Notes: generated by a model not told the origin, from the letters alone. A DNA stretch of 64,000 nt from Pogona vitticeps (GCF_051106095.1 NC_135786.1:198715501-198779500); one strand, 5' to 3'; shown: positions 46,160 through 59,233, counted from the first letter of the stretch. Translations and numbers: made by a program.

Positions 46160-49100
46160 GTGTTAGTGTACAGATTTAGAAGACCTTCACAGGGGTTGTG
46201 TAGGAATGGAAGAAAAGTTGTATGCCTTTTTTGTGCTTGCTTTTTGCTAAGGATTGCAAAGATCCAGCTGCAGAATCTTATAATGCCTGGTCAGTTATTG
46301 GGCAATGCAAAGGACTTTGGTATAACTGCTGAGTGTTCGCAGAGAAGACAGAAACAATAACAATGAGCAAGCATTAAGGAAAAGAAGTTGAAGTTTATCT
46401 GACTGTTAGTGAGCCAGATTCTAGCTTGTTCAATAAACCAGAATTAAGATAAGCTGTGGTGAAGTGAACTGTCTGTGTGAGCTAGTGTAAAGTTCCTTTT
46501 AATGGAAGCCATGAGTCATGTGTCTTACTATGAACATGCCAACAGATTCATAGGGGAGTCCTGATAAAGTAACATTAAGTTCTACTTTAGGTTTTAAGAA
46601 TCTGTGTTTTTACATCCTGGGGCATGAAATACATGTATTATATTTATTTAAAACTCAAAAGAGACACAGGTTTTCTTTTCCCTTGTTGGTTCTATATTAG
46701 CATACCGAAGGTAAAGGAATTGGGCTACTGCTGTGTGCTTTGTCACTGGTTTAATCTTCTGTGTCTATCTTACTTACATTTCAGCTCTCCACAGAAATGT
46801 CACAGGCTATGCTTCTTGTGTTTCATCATCCCACTCTTCACAGGTTTCTTTCTTTTCTTTTTCCAGTGTGTAGATGCCTATTGAGGATAGTGCTTCATCC
46901 TTCTAATGAAATGGTCTCTCATGCATAAAGGTTTATGACCCAGTGCTTCCATTAGTCTTTCATGTGCTACAAGACACTTTTGTTTTTGCCATAACAGACT
47001 GACAGACTGCTAATCCTCTGCAATAAATGGAGGTTGTGCTTGATTGTTTTGTCTGGCTAACTTTCTTACTTATCAAGACTAAAAGAGAAGATCGCAGCTT
47101 GGGCAGAAAACTATATGAAGCACCAACATTCCTGTCGAATACATGACTGGTAATGAAGATACTCTTAGTTGATGAATGCTCTGATATGACACATACAGTA
47201 TATATTAAAATAATTGATATCATCTCAGGATATGTGATTACTATCATTTTGCATTCATGCAGTTTTTATTTGACTGCTTTATAAATATTAATTCATTCAC
47301 ACATGTGCACACTCATCAGAAAAGCAAGCATAACCATCATCCTTCTATGAATGACAGAAGAGTATTTTTAAGAGCACCTTTGGTGCTCAGTTGATATCAA
47401 AGTTGGAGCTTAGGGTTTATTACTGGCTGACATATCTTTCTGCTTATAACTTGTACTTACTCATCAATGTCTATTAAGCTGATACAGCTCACAGTTATGA
47501 CCTGATGTGATTGAGCTTTTCTCTTTAATAAATCTTTACTTAGTGACAAAGTGTGGTTACTTCAGTACACTAGTCAGATCTGCTAAACCAAGGAACAAAG
47601 TAGATACTGCATGTTTTTAGACAGAGTTTAAAAGGCCATTTGTATGTTTGTTGCAGGAGCTGCTGAAGAGGCAGGTGGTTAAACATGCTAATGCTTGAAT
47701 GTCTTTCAGACTTGTTTCAGATGAACACATCTCTGCTTAAAAATACCCGTATAGATTAAGCATAGGTAGGATTTGGAATGTCTGTCCAATAGCAGCATGC
47801 TCAGCCACTTGAAGGCTTAGCACAGGGCAGTGTTGCTGGCAAATGAAGTGGGTACTGTTGAGGTAAGTGGCTTTGTTATTGTGAAGAGTAAGAGTCCTCA
47901 GAAGGCAGAGGTTGAGCCACCAGTCCATGGAAGACGGGAGGTAAATGGGCAAACAGCAAGAGGTGGGAAACAGGAGACGTGAGATGCACATCTTAAGAAA
48001 AAGTTCCAGGCTACCCCAGAGGAGCTTGAAGGAATGCAGGAGCAGGCCTTCTGCAAATGTAAACATTCCATGATCACACATTATTGAGGGGAGATGATAG
48101 CCCTGGATGACCCAAACAGCAGCGCCAGCAAATAACTTGGGGTAATGCAACATTAGCAGCAACACTTGAAGGACCTGCTATATAACACATTGTGCTGCCC
48201 CCATATCACTCTCCTTATTTGTAGCTGGATATCATAATGGTTGTCTGTTTAGACCAGATATTTTGAATGAATTGCCATAATAAATGGAATATAACACATA
48301 CTCTGAGGAAGGCAATACATCAGAATGCACTGAGCACTGTTGTATGTTTGGCCACTTTTAACATTTGATGTAGAGAGGGGATAATTCTTGTTATGGACTA
48401 TCGAATATTCTAGCTAGAATGGCCACTGACAATGAAGACTAGTGTATTACGAGGGTTGTCCTCCAAAAAAGTAACTTTGTCACTCTGTATCTTGTTTCTC
48501 TTTTGCCTCCAGCTCTGGACTATATGCCCATTAAGTTTGTCTCTGTTAAGATGTCCTGTGCCACATCTTGACCTTGCCGCTTCAATTCTTTCACTTTGTC
48601 TTCCCACCCTTTCTGTCTAAGAGGTCTGTTTATCTTTTATTGCTTCAGCTAGTTATACTACCTTACACTATAATTTGCAATAAAACTGTTTTTCACTGTA
48701 CTGAAATTTATACTGTGTTCTTCTTAGTAAGACGTTGCTAGGCTTCATCACTTCACTTGTGAGAATGAGTCAACCATTGTACTAGAAGAACCACTTAAAC
48801 AACTGAAGACAGAACAAAACTACCTATTACCAAAGGAGTATGATGCAGCTTTCTGCAGGGCAGGGACACATGTAGTTTATCCAAATGTTCCTGAGTTGCA
48901 ACTCCCATCATGTTTATCTGCCAGAGCCAATTTGGGAGGGATTGTGGAAATTGAAATCCAACATCATATCCCATCATATCCTCTTGTTTCTGGAGCAGAA
49001 CCCTCACTTCTCTTTCTTTGATTTTTCACTAAATTGGAAGTACATTTCATTTAATTTCATTTTAATTTGTTTTACTTTTGTAGTCCTTTTTTTTAGGCAG

Positions 49101-50738
49101 TGGCTACTGCTAGTCCATCTATAGTAGACCCCCTGGCTTAGTACAATATACATAAATTTTGACAGTTGATCCATGGACCAGCAATAGAATACCGGCTAGT
49201 GTCATTTCCTCTGTGCCTTTACATTCTGCCTTCCGTCACTTACCCAGTGTTTGGCCCTTCATGTTTTTTCCTACCTTAATAGAGCAAGTCTTAGTTCAGA
49301 CGTACTGCTCAAAGATTACAAACACAATCATGCAAAAAAGTGACAGACACAGTAGAACTTTAGACAAACTTAAAGGTAAATGCCATATATGGTGAACAGA
49401 TGTTTATTGTTAGAAACTTTTCAGGAGTTATCAGCTGGGAAGGGGCTTAAGTGTCACCAAGGCTAATACAATTCTGGGGGAAAAACAGGCTATTGCTGTT
49501 TTTAAGGAAGACTTTACCAGTGCTTAGCATAAGACCCATGGATCTGTTTGATAGAAATTTACAGTATTTCTTTTCTCTGGAGGGGGGGCTAGCATGTCTC
49601 CAAATGTTATATAGATCTCTGAAAATAACATTAAAAATTATAGCCATTTTAATTTCCACATTCAAATCAATGGAAGATCTGAAGATTCAGATTTCCAGAT
49701 TTTGATTCAGGTCATGTTCAAATTAGTCTAAACCAAATGTCTAAATCCAAATTGTTTAACTAGTTCCCAAACCTTGCACAGGCTTACTATACATATGTTT
49801 AAAATGGATATTTAATGTATCACTGCCCCCTCTCTAGCCAGTTGCAGAAATTGATATGGTTGGTCATATTAGTGACCCATTTTCATCTTATTGAGCTGTA
49901 TGCCAATGGAGCTGGTGTCCTGTTGCAGTTGTATTGAATCTGGTCTAGGTTTCAAAAGACCTCTCCAAGGTGCTGAATCTATTTTGATGTTAGGGTTCAG
50001 CACCCTGCTCCTGTAAAGTTGATACAAGAAGAAGGAGCAGATTAATTATTCACCTTCCACTTATATCCAGCACACTTCGTTTCTTCCTTTTGAATCTGAC
50101 TACAATCATATGACTTCATTTCTCAATATAGTATTTCCTGTGTTCTTTTCTCTCCAGCTTTACTGCTCTTCCCATCTACCGTCTCACCACTGTCTAAATA
50201 TATTATACCTTCCTCAGAAAGGAATCTCTTTTCTATTGTTCATGTGGCAGATTGTGATGCACAGCATTGGTGATGGGTATGCCTTGCATAAATAATGGAG
50301 CGTTGTTTTTGTATAGCTATGTATATGAAAAAAAAATTAGTTTCAACTTGCATAGAAGAAAATAACTTTTATGTTTTATCCTGATATTATTCCTCTAGCA
50401 CAGGTACAGACAACTCTGGCTGTCCAGATGTTTTTGACCTATAACTCCCATCAGATGTTGATGTGTGTTTTCCGGAATTCTTTAGAACATTTTCTAGTGT
50501 TTTATTCAGTCTTTTTATTTGAATAGATTTTATTAGAATACATCCAGATTTTTTAACATGAACTTTCTTCACATTTTTTGTTCAGATTTAAAGGGAAAGG
50601 GATCAGAAAACGGTTGACACACTAATTTTAGCATACCCAGTGAACTGGGTGAACAGAACTACACTTATTATGCTATGGCTGTTCACACATCTGCTTTCAA
50701 CAGAGTTTAACTCTGTTCCACTGAGATCATTGGAACGC
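46158..50738. other. Intronic sequence, little recognised
   Basis: Mostly AT-rich. A GC-richer island at 47740-48165 has a 142-codon minus-strand frame I cannot assign. Short half-copies of the hAT foldback family (CAACTCCCATCA-type) appear near 48895 and 50420. Confidence 0.55.
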
Positions 50739-51019
50739 CTCTAAACCAGTGGTTCTTAACCTTTTCATTACCACAAACCCCCTTTAAATATCTTTTGTTG
50801 CTGCAGACCAACAAGACTTCACTCGAGATTTAAAACCCTAAAGTGAATCAAATGTTTATTTAAAGTTTCTCATTAAGGGTTTTGTCAACAGATATTCCGT
50901 GCTATAACAGCAACATTTTTAAGATGACTGGAAGAAGCTTCATTTTGCTTTGAACAGGATGCACCCTCATCAACCGCTTTGGTTCTTTTATGTGTCAGAT
51001 TTGGCCAGCTATCCATTCT

Positions 51020-51655
51020 ACCCAACAATAACCAAATGGAATATTGTGTACAGTTCTGGTTGATGCACTTTAAAAAAAGACATAGTGGAACTGGGAAAGG
51101 TGCAGAAGAGAGTGACTAAAATGATGACTGGGCTGGGACACCTCCCTTATGAGGAAAGGCTACAGCATTTGGGACTCTTTAGTCTAGAGAAAAGGAGCCT
51201 GAGGGGGAACATGATTGAGATGTATAAAGTGGATAGAGGGAAGCTCTTTTCCCTCTCACACAATAGAAGAACCAGGGGACATCCACTCAAATTGAGTCTT
51301 GGGAGAGTAAGAAGAGACAAAAGAAAATATTTCTTTACCCAGCATGTTGTTTGTGGAACTCTTTGCCACAGGATGTGGTTATGGCATCTGGCCTAGATGC
51401 ATTTAAAGGGGGATTGGACAGATATCTGGAGGAAAAGTCCATCACATGTTCCAAGCCATGATGGGGGTGTATAGTCTCCAGGATTAAAAGGAAGGTATCT
51501 CAAAATGCCAGATGTGGGGGGGAGGTATCAGGAGACAGGTATCTAGTTGTTTCATGTACTCCCAGAGGCATCTGGTGGGGCCACTGTAAGATAGAGGAAG
51601 CTGGACTAGGTGGACCCCAGGCCTGATCCAGCAGGGCTCTTCCTATGTTCTTCTG
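51020..51655 (+). mobile_element. CR1 LINE 3' end inserted in a hAT element
   Basis: The plus strand encodes the CR1 RT C-terminus: MEYCVQFW, then MELGKVQKRVTKMMTGLGHL, YEERLQHLGLFSLEKRSLRG, MIEMYKVDRGKLF and RTRGHPLKLSLGRVRRDKRK. Its 3' UTR ends CTGGACTAGGTGGACCCCAG ... GATCCAGCAGGGCTCTTCCT ATGTTCTT, the CR1 terminus. Stops and frame changes are few within the coding remnant (51085-51396 is open). It splits the hAT-type element listed at 50747-52093, so it is the younger of the two. Confidence 0.9.
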
Positions 51656-51906
51656 TTTTCTCTTCCAAGAGCTTCTGACTGTGCAGTAGCAAGAAATGTC
51701 ATATGCTTTCTCTTAGCCATTCAGCATCATTCATTTGCATGTTCATACTATGTGCGGAAATATCAGTTATTTTCATATGGTTGTTTCTGGTTTTTTGAGC
51801 TCTTCATAACCAGTTTTTACTTTTGTTTGTTTTTAATGGAGGCAGTAGGTTAGATAAGCCAAGTTTTACACAAACAAGCAAGGGAAATTAATATTTTGTT
51901 CCTTTT

Positions 51907-51983
51907 CATTCATTCATTCATTCATTCATTCATTCATTCATTCATTCATTCATTCATTCATTCATTCATTCATTCATTCATTC
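51907..51983. repeat. Microsatellite (CATT)19
   Basis: Perfect tetranucleotide repeats of 77 bases inside the split hAT element. Confidence 0.98.
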
Positions 51984-52854
51984 AGTTTTAACTGCAAAAA
52001 ATCGTAACATTTCTTCCAGCCTTCACAGACCTTTTCACAGTGAGGAAATCGTGGCCCTGTGGGGGTTTGCAGACCAAAAATTAAGAATGTACGGTCTATA
52101 CCATCACTTGGAAAATTTAAGTTCAATTTCAGACTGGGGTAATATAACATCAATCCACTCTTATCAGAGAATTTTAAAAAAAATAAATATTCAGAAATAG
52201 ATTTTTTTTCATAAAAAATACTGAGGACTAGAATATTTCAGAAGATTTTCTTCTCTATGCTACTGTGATCAGCTCTAGACAGTAGACCAAATAGGGAGGG
52301 AGGTCTAACAACATCTTAAGGTTAAAAACTGCTCATCTCTTCTCTTGTAGAGAACTTCTGCAATTTGCAGGAATCAGTATTGTAGAATACAATACTTTGA
52401 TTCAACTTAAGTGAGTTGTTCCATATTAGGATTTAATTTGGTATTCGGTATCAGCAGTAGTATAGCTTCACTAGCTGTTGCAGAACTGCTAGCCTTTGTG
52501 GAACTGCTGCCAGAACACAACTGTCTGTTATACTTTTCCTACTAGCATAACATTTAATACGTCACTATGAACTTATTTTTCTCTCTCCACAATGAGTTGA
52601 ACTTTTTAATGACTTGCTAGGAATTGTTTTCATTTCATTTATTTATTTAAAATATTCTAACCTCAATTTTGATCTAAAAAGACAATATGTAAAGCTAAAA
52701 ACAGTAAGTATGAAGATACTAGAAAGGAACCACACTGGAAAACAGTAAACAAGAGCAACAGCAAAAACACATTCAAAGCAGTAAGGCACAACCATCTGTT
52801 CAACAGCCCCTCTCAGGCAGGCAGTCACTGAGGGAAAACTTGGCCTATTTGTAG

Positions 52855-53140
52855 AAGGACTTTAATGATGGGGCCACCCTGGCCACCTGTGGGAGGGAGT
52901 TCCAAAGTCTGGGAGCAGCAACAGAGAAGGCCGTCTCCTGTTTCCACACCAATGCGCCCATGAAGGTGGTGGAACCAAGAGAAAGGCCTCTCCTGATGAT
53001 CTTAACACAGAAGCAGGCTCATAAAGGGACACATGGTCCTTGATAGAGCTTGGACCCAAGCCGTTTAGGGATTAATAGGTTAGAACCAGCAGTCTGAATT
53101 TTGCCTGGAAGTGATTATATGCTTGGCCATTTAGCTGCTG
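52855..53140 (-). mobile_element. L2/CR1-like LINE C-terminal coding remnant
   Basis: On the minus strand this encodes FLGSTTFMGALVWKQET, then AFSVAAPRLWNSLPQVARVA, the conserved C-terminal block of L2/CR1-type reverse transcriptases. The adjoining sequence (CCTAAACGGCTTGGGTCCAA on that strand) belongs to the same block. No ends are defined. It is a short, 5'- and 3'-truncated fossil in reverse orientation to the intron. Confidence 0.65.
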
Positions 53141-53156
53141 CATTTTGGATTCTAGA

Positions 53157-53305
53157 GCCTCTTCTCTGTGCCATCAAGTCATTTCCAATTTATGGCACCT
53201 CTAATGTGTGAGGTGTTCAAAGAGTGGTTTTACCAGTTCCCTTCTCCAGAATTTCCAAGGCTGAGTAGCAATTTGAATCCAGGTGTGATAGTCTAATCTG
53301 TCTAT
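53157..53305 (-). mobile_element. tRNA-derived SINE (Sauria-like), reverse orientation
   Basis: The plus strand shows TGTGCCATCAAGTCATTTCC AATTTATGGCACC, the complement of the BovB-like tail, then AAGAGTGGTTTTACCAGTTCC and AATTTGAATCCAGG (B-box complement). It is truncated and diverged. Confidence 0.65.
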
Positions 53306-54501
53306 CACACCACAGTGGAAGTTTTATAAATACTTCATGTTCTTTCAAATTTTCATGGCAAAAAAACTCTCCCAGCAAACAGGACAGTCTCAAATCCACA
53401 TAAATTAAAATATCTTCATATAAAGCTTGCATTCTGAATATGCTAACATTTTTAGGCTGTACAGTATTTTAGAATGAAGAGGTTGATGTTAAGCATAGTG
53501 TTCAAACATTAGTTATCCAGCAGCTATAAGTATTTGTGCTGAGTAAATACATTGCAACGTACCTGAACCAGTGCTTGAGTAAATGTTTCTTTTGAAAGTG
53601 GCTGTACTCTATTAGTATAGAAATTCTGTGACTATGAAGATGAAATGTGAGATGCTGTCAAGTTATATCTATAGCAGCAAAATAAAATTGGCAACTATTT
53701 CTAGTGGGAAGTAGATCTTTTCATTTTAATCGCTGAAGTTATCATAAGACTTGTGAAATATGGCCTTTCCTCCCACAGATCTAATTTCTAGTTTGCTCAC
53801 CCCTGACTCCATGCATTTATAATATGAACCAAACAAAAAATTAAATTAGTTTTTATTAGCAAACCCTAACTATATTTCACTGTACCCTGGTGAGTTTCCA
53901 CAGAACGCATCATTCTATTTAATTGCCAAGGAGATTGCCTGCAAATTGTGTCTCTTATTCAGGATTTGTAGGTTAAGTTGTCAAGGAACCCTGACATAGT
54001 AATTTTACAGAGAGAAGCACATAACCTTGAATATTGTGTGTGCTAATTTTTCTTTCAAAATTAAGTTTGAGTTCTATTGTACATTTATTTTAAATAAGAA
54101 AGCTTTTCACCTAAGAGCTGTATCCCCCACCTCTCTTTCTTTTTTCTGTTAGCAAAATGAGACGGTTCCATTACATTTAACATGGATTGGTTTTTGCTAT
54201 TAAAGTTGATTAGCACAGGACAGACAGATGGAATTGCAAAACACATAATCCACTTGTAAAACTCACTTCCACAGGCTGTGATAACTACTGGAACAGATCG
54301 CTTCCAAAAGGAACTGGAAAAATTCACAGCCAGTAGTTTTATCTGACCTGTATCCTAATAGCCTAAATCATGCACTATGTGCACATCAGAGAAAAGTCAA
54401 TAGGTGTGGGGTAATCCATCTGTGTGAAGAAGTACAAGAAATCATTTGAGTTGAGGAATGAAAGGTGGGGAGCCAAAAACAGCCCACTGAAGACCGGGCA
54501 T

Positions 54502-54800
54502 GCGAGAGGTAGCCTTGGTGACCTCTCCTCTTATGGTCTGTCATGAAGTACACTTTCCACCCCTGAGCCCATGAAAGCTTGTCACAGACCACCTCCTACA
54601 TAGGGAGAGGGCAGGTCTCTACAACTGATGGATTTCTGTGAGGGAGAGTGATATCGCGGGACAAAAAATGCAGCAACCAATGGGAGGCCAGGTCTTCCAA
54701 GGTGAACAGTGGAAGCCCAAGCAGGGCAATCATCTCAGCCACAAGAAAAGTGCCTGCTTCCTGTGCCTTGCTCTTAGACCATCTGCCAAAAGTCAGTGCA
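54502..54800 (-). repeat. Inverted partial copy of the hAT region
   Basis: The reverse complement of this stretch matches 59831-60140 at roughly nine of ten bases: GCAGATGGTCTAAGAGCAAG, GATTGCCCTGCTTGGGCTTC, CAGACCACCTCCTACATAGG in reverse, and so on. It contains only the 5' part, without transposase motifs, so it is a deleted relative in opposite orientation 5 kb away. Confidence 0.85.
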
Positions 54801-54849
54801 GTAATTTTTGAAGGTCAGGGGCAAAGCTGTATAATGGTGTATTAACCTA

Positions 54850-57215
54850 ATATGTATGGATAACATATGCCACTACAGCGCAGTGTCTGTAAAACATTAA
54901 AACAATGAAGTTACTGTATACATTAAAATAATAATGTTAGGACTCCAAGGCAAACAAAAACATCCCTTTCCTTAGATATCCACTTTTGAACCACCAGACA
55001 CCAATGCAAAAACTTGCCCAATGGGTTTGGTATTTTCTGGAAAATTGCTGGAAGATGGCTAAGTACATTTATTCTGCATCTAAATTTGGAACACTTGTGT
55101 ATCTGGAGTTTTGGAGATAATCTTGTGCTAGGAAACCAGTGCTGGGAAATAAATACTAACTTTAAATTATTTTTAGTTATACCCCAATAACTAGGATATA
55201 GCTATGTAACTTTATTATTGTCATTTAATGTGGAAATAATCACTTTGTAAGCAGTCTTTGGCCAGTGTCTATTGCTAGTCTCAATTAGAGCATAGAGCCA
55301 TTGGCAGAAATCCTGTTGCTTTGTTTAATGTCATACTAGTAATACTAGAGTAGGCCCATTAAATCAGTGGTGATTTGATGAGTTAGCTCTTCCATAAAAT
55401 CCATTGATTTAACTGGACTAACAGTAGTCGTGATCTTATAGAAGAATTGACTCACCAGCTCTCCACTGGCTCAGTGAGCCTACTCTACTGTGATTTACTA
55501 TAATAAGCTAAGAAGATTACAGCCATTGAATCAGCAGCTGAATGGTCAACAGTTATGGAAATCCCATTGAGTCAATGGGTCTACTCTGGTGGTAATTAGC
55601 AATAGAATAATGCCTTTTGTGATTACAGAGATGAGGTCATACCAAATGGAATATTGTATGTTTCAAGTGCTGTCTTGGGCTCTATATTTTGTATTCTGTT
55701 GTGTGTTGAGGCAATCATGAGGTGGAAAAGAAGAGAGTACAGTATGTTTTGTTCCATAGCATCATATAACATTTGGATTTCTTGGTTTAATTTTACACAC
55801 TATAAGTAGTAATTTATTTCAGTTGAAAAATTAAAGAAATAGTTACTTTTTAAACACTGTATCCATTTTAACTACTTGTGAACTTGGAATGATAACTGTT
55901 GTTAGTTTTTAAAAAGAACTTTCCAAGCTTTGCTTGAAACAGAATAATGTAGAAAACCAAATTTTAGCAGTATGGTGGCAGGTTCTTGCATTCCTTTTTT
56001 ACACTAACATTCTTCATAATGATGCATCTAATGTTTTCAAGTTAAATATCTTCAGCTTCAACTAAATCAAGAAACAATGACATCCATAGGAACTTTTCTA
56101 TTTGGAAGCAGTTTATATTGTCTTTGTGTAATTATTCCCAATTTAATAACCATATTGGTAAATGTGATGGCTTCTCCAATGCTCAGATCCCTTCTGGTGA
56201 AGTGTTAATATTCACATTTACCAAAGTTACATTTAGAAATGTTACTTTTGTTAACTAATGTCCTAACCTCTTGCATATGGAAGTTAACTATTCAGAATGT
56301 TGCCAGTTATGATATCAGAAGACATAACAAAGTGAAAAATGAATATTTATTGTTTAATTGATTTTAACATAATTGCTCAAAAGTAAGCATTACTGTAACT
56401 GACTGGTGCAATCTTTAGGTTAACTTTCTATAGTAGATTCTTTCATGGTCAGGTATGTGGCAAAATGCCAGAATATAAAAATAAGACAATCATAAAACAC
56501 AGGAATATAGATACTGGTTTGTCTCTTCCATGGCTGTCCGATTCTTGGTATTGATTCAAATATTTTCCTTCTGCACTTTTGTTATTTTTTTATAATGAAA
56601 TGATTTTGTGTTTAATAAATTGATTTTTGTTTATTCCAGATATGCTAAATATATCTTCTTAATGCCTTGGACAGAGATTTCTGAGAATAGAAAAGGGTGA
56701 ATAATTTATTTTATATGACCTATTTCATGCACTGTACTGGAAAATGATATATAGTGAGTAAATTTTAAGCAACAGGGAAAAAGCTTTTCAGGAAAGATTT
56801 AAAGGAATGACTCAACAGCTCAGGGAAGGGAGTGATGAATTTTTAAATTATCAAAAAGCAATACAAAGAAGAGCGGTTTCCTTAGATTGAGAGCAATTAC
56901 AAAAAATTGTAAGTGAAAGTTAGTGAAAGAAAAGAATAAAGGTCAAGTGGAAGAATTATAAAAAAGGAAGAAAGTTTTAAAAAATCCAGAAAGGAGAATT
57001 CTCAGTCAGTATTAATCAGAGGAAAGGTGTTTTATGAACAATGTAAATAATAAAACAATAACACAGTTCGGAGATGGTGTCTAGTAGTATGGTAAATCAT
57101 AAATCTGGTCTTTCAGTGCTCAGGTGTCTCTGCTGGAAGCCTAAAAAGAGGCATGTGCGGTTCTCCTATGGAGATTGGCAGGGTAGGGTAATCAGCCTCT
57201 TTTTCTTAGGGGAGC
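54850..57215. other. Intronic sequence, no element recognised
   Basis: Very AT-rich and without long frames or clear repeats. This is the largest quiet stretch of the window. Confidence 0.6.
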
Positions 57216-57218
57216 AGA

Positions 57219-57341
57219 AGAATTGTCCAACCATCTCATCCTCTGTCATCCCCTTCTTCTCTTGCCTTCACACTTTCCTAACATCAGGTCTTTTCCAGGG
57301 AGTCTTTTCTTCTCATGAGATGGCCAAAGTACTGGAGCCGG
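57219..57341 (-). mobile_element. BovB LINE internal scrap fused to a Tigger-like remnant
   Basis: A piece of about 120 bp matches BovB codons around LRLQYFGHLMRRKESLEK and the following GRCDGKRRRGRPR region, minus strand. Neither natural BovB end is present. The match stops at GGAGCC near 57341 and the GC-rich hairpin sequence of a Tigger-like element begins directly, so the scrap arose by deletion or rearrangement rather than by simple insertion. Confidence 0.75.
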
Positions 57342-57751
57342 GAGGCAGGGCAAGGCTTGGGTGTTCCAGCGGCCCTCCTCCCAGCGGAGGCTCCCACACA
57401 GCTGAGCAGCAGGAGCTTCCGAAGGGGAAGCTCCCGCCGCTCAGCTGGGGCTAAATGCCGGCAGTGGCAGTTGCCTCCAAAGCCACTGCCGGCATTTTCG
57501 AGCAGGAAAATGCCAGCGGTGGCTTCAGAAGCCACCGCCACCTCCGGCATTTAGCCCCAGCTGAGCGGCAGGAGCTTCCGAAGGGGAAGCCCCCGCCGCT
57601 CAGCTGGGGGAAAATGGGGCTATGGGGAAAAATCGCTAAGCGATTTTCCCCATAGAAAACATTGCAATGCGATCGCTTTTGCGATCGCACAAAAGCTATT
57701 GCTATGTGGATTCGTCGTTAAACGGGACACCCATTAAGCGAGGCACCACTG
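57342..57751. mobile_element. Tigger-like element remnant with GC-rich nested hairpins
   Basis: The right terminus AAGCGAGGCACCACTG, followed by TA at 57752-57753, and subterminal GCGATCGC/GTTAAACG motifs identify the family. The left terminus is missing; the sequence abuts a BovB scrap at 57341. The GC-rich left half is a multi-level palindrome, see the next entry. Confidence 0.75.
57390..57612. repeat. Nested GC-rich inverted repeat
   Basis: CCGCTCAGCTGGGGCTAAAT GCCGG (57438-57462) has an exact inverted copy at 57543-57567. Each outer block, of the form CAGCTGAGCGGCAGGAGCTT CC...AAGC..CCGCCGCTCAGC, is itself a hairpin (57399-57448 and 57559-57609). The inner part pairs AGTGGCAGTTGCCTCC-type sequence with GGAGGTGGCGGTGGC-type sequence more loosely. 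Confidence 0.85.
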
Positions 57752-58963
57752 TACCCCAGAAATCTAGGATTTTAGCTATATTGGGTCACAATGAAATGTC
57801 TACCCTAAAACAAAAGGTAGCTGTATAAAAAGGAGTTGATAGTTTTTCTAGTTAGATTTTATTTCCGTTTTTTTTTTTTAAAAAAATATGTCCATGTATC
57901 TGCTGTGCAGATTGCAGTCTTCTGTTTGATGATGCCCTTTGTTTAAGGTGTTGAACAGTCTAATAGTGGCTTTAATATAAAGAACCATAAGTACACCCAG
58001 TCAGCAGTTAGCATTTGGACACCAGGTTCAGCGTTTACATATGTAGGCCAGCTAATCATAGTCTTCTACTGTAGCTAAATGCATGATCTGCCATGATTTA
58101 CCAGAAATTGTAGACTTGTTCTTCTATACTGGTTATTTGTATATATTGTTCCTCCCATATTTATAGAGACACCAATGAATACAGAATCTCTAACCTGGAA
58201 TACATGTGGGGCAGAAATATGGCTGATCTGAAGCTCTGTTGCACAAATAGAAGTTGGAGATAGTTGTGAAAAATGTAGGCATTTGGTGGAAAACTAAGAA
58301 TTGAAAAAGAACTCATGTCCATTACCATCTCATATGTGTTGGGGCTCTGTGTGTCTAGATGCTTAGATGGAAGTTAACTGAGGTTGTTACTTAACTGAAG
58401 CCATAGGAGGTAAACTAAACTGAGCCCTTAAAAATGAACTTGAAAGTGTTTAGTTGAAGGCAACTGAGCTGTAAAAACATTAATCCTTTGAAAACTCACC
58501 CTACCATAGAAAAAAAGTTACATTCCTTCAGGGAGCCACTTAATACACTCAAGCCTTTCATGTTAACTTGCAAAAATATTGGAGACATCAAGATTTATTT
58601 TAAGTTTCATTGCCACTAGGTTTGCTTGTAAGTTTGAACACTGGAACACATCCATTTAAGTTTAGTGAGAGCTGTTTTTTCTCATTTGCAAATGAAACTC
58701 TGGAAATCAGTCTCCTGAAATTTAAACAGGGCCCAAATATAACTGTATATAATAAATTAACAATTAACTAAAAATATCTTTTCCCATAAATTGTAATGCA
58801 AAAACAATTAAGTTCATAATGATTTCCCCATTGGTTCTTTCTCTGATACATTAACTGCTTAGTTAATCTTCGCACTGTGTATTGATTTGTCTTATTATCC
58901 CTCCATATCCTCCCCCCACCCCGGGTTTGCAAGAAGGAACTGCTTATCATTTGTACCCTAGAG

Positions 58964-59091
58964 CAGTAGTCCCCAACCTTGGGCCTCCAGATGTTCTTGG
59001 ACTTCAACTCCCAGATATCCTGGCCAGCAGAGGTGGTGGTGAAGGCTTCTGGGAGTTGTAATCCAAGAACATCTGGAGGCCCAAGGTTGGG
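58964..59091. mobile_element. hAT miniature element, 128 bp, perfect 8-bp duplication
   Basis: A foldback sequence: CCCCAACCTTGGGCCTCCAG ATGTTCTTGGA ... AACTCCCAG on the left, its inverse on the right. CCCTAGAG stands at 58956-58963 and 59092-59099. The right end lacks the last few bases (ACTACTG-like) present on the left (CAGTAGTCC). Confidence 0.85.
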
Positions 59092-59233
59092 CCCTAGAGT
59101 CTAAATCCTTTGGAACAATTAAATAACATCTAAGGCACTGTGTTTGGGAAACAGTGCCAGCAGACAATTCTGTTAGTAAACTGATGGAGTTTTTGACTTG
59201 GACTGCACTAAGCTTAGCATTATGTTTTAAAGC

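Larger units (their letters stand above)
50747..52093. mobile_element. hAT (Charlie-like) non-autonomous element, split by CR1 and microsatellite
   Basis: Left end CAGTGGTTCTTAACCTTTTC ATTACCACA, right end GGGGTTTGCAGACCAAAAAT TAAGAATGTACG, weakly inverted. Flanks CTCTAAAC (50739-50746) and GTCTATAC (52094-52101) agree at 6 of 8 bases, as an old hAT duplication would. A CR1 (51020-51655) and a CATT array (51907-51983) lie inside. No transposase is left. Confidence 0.7.
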
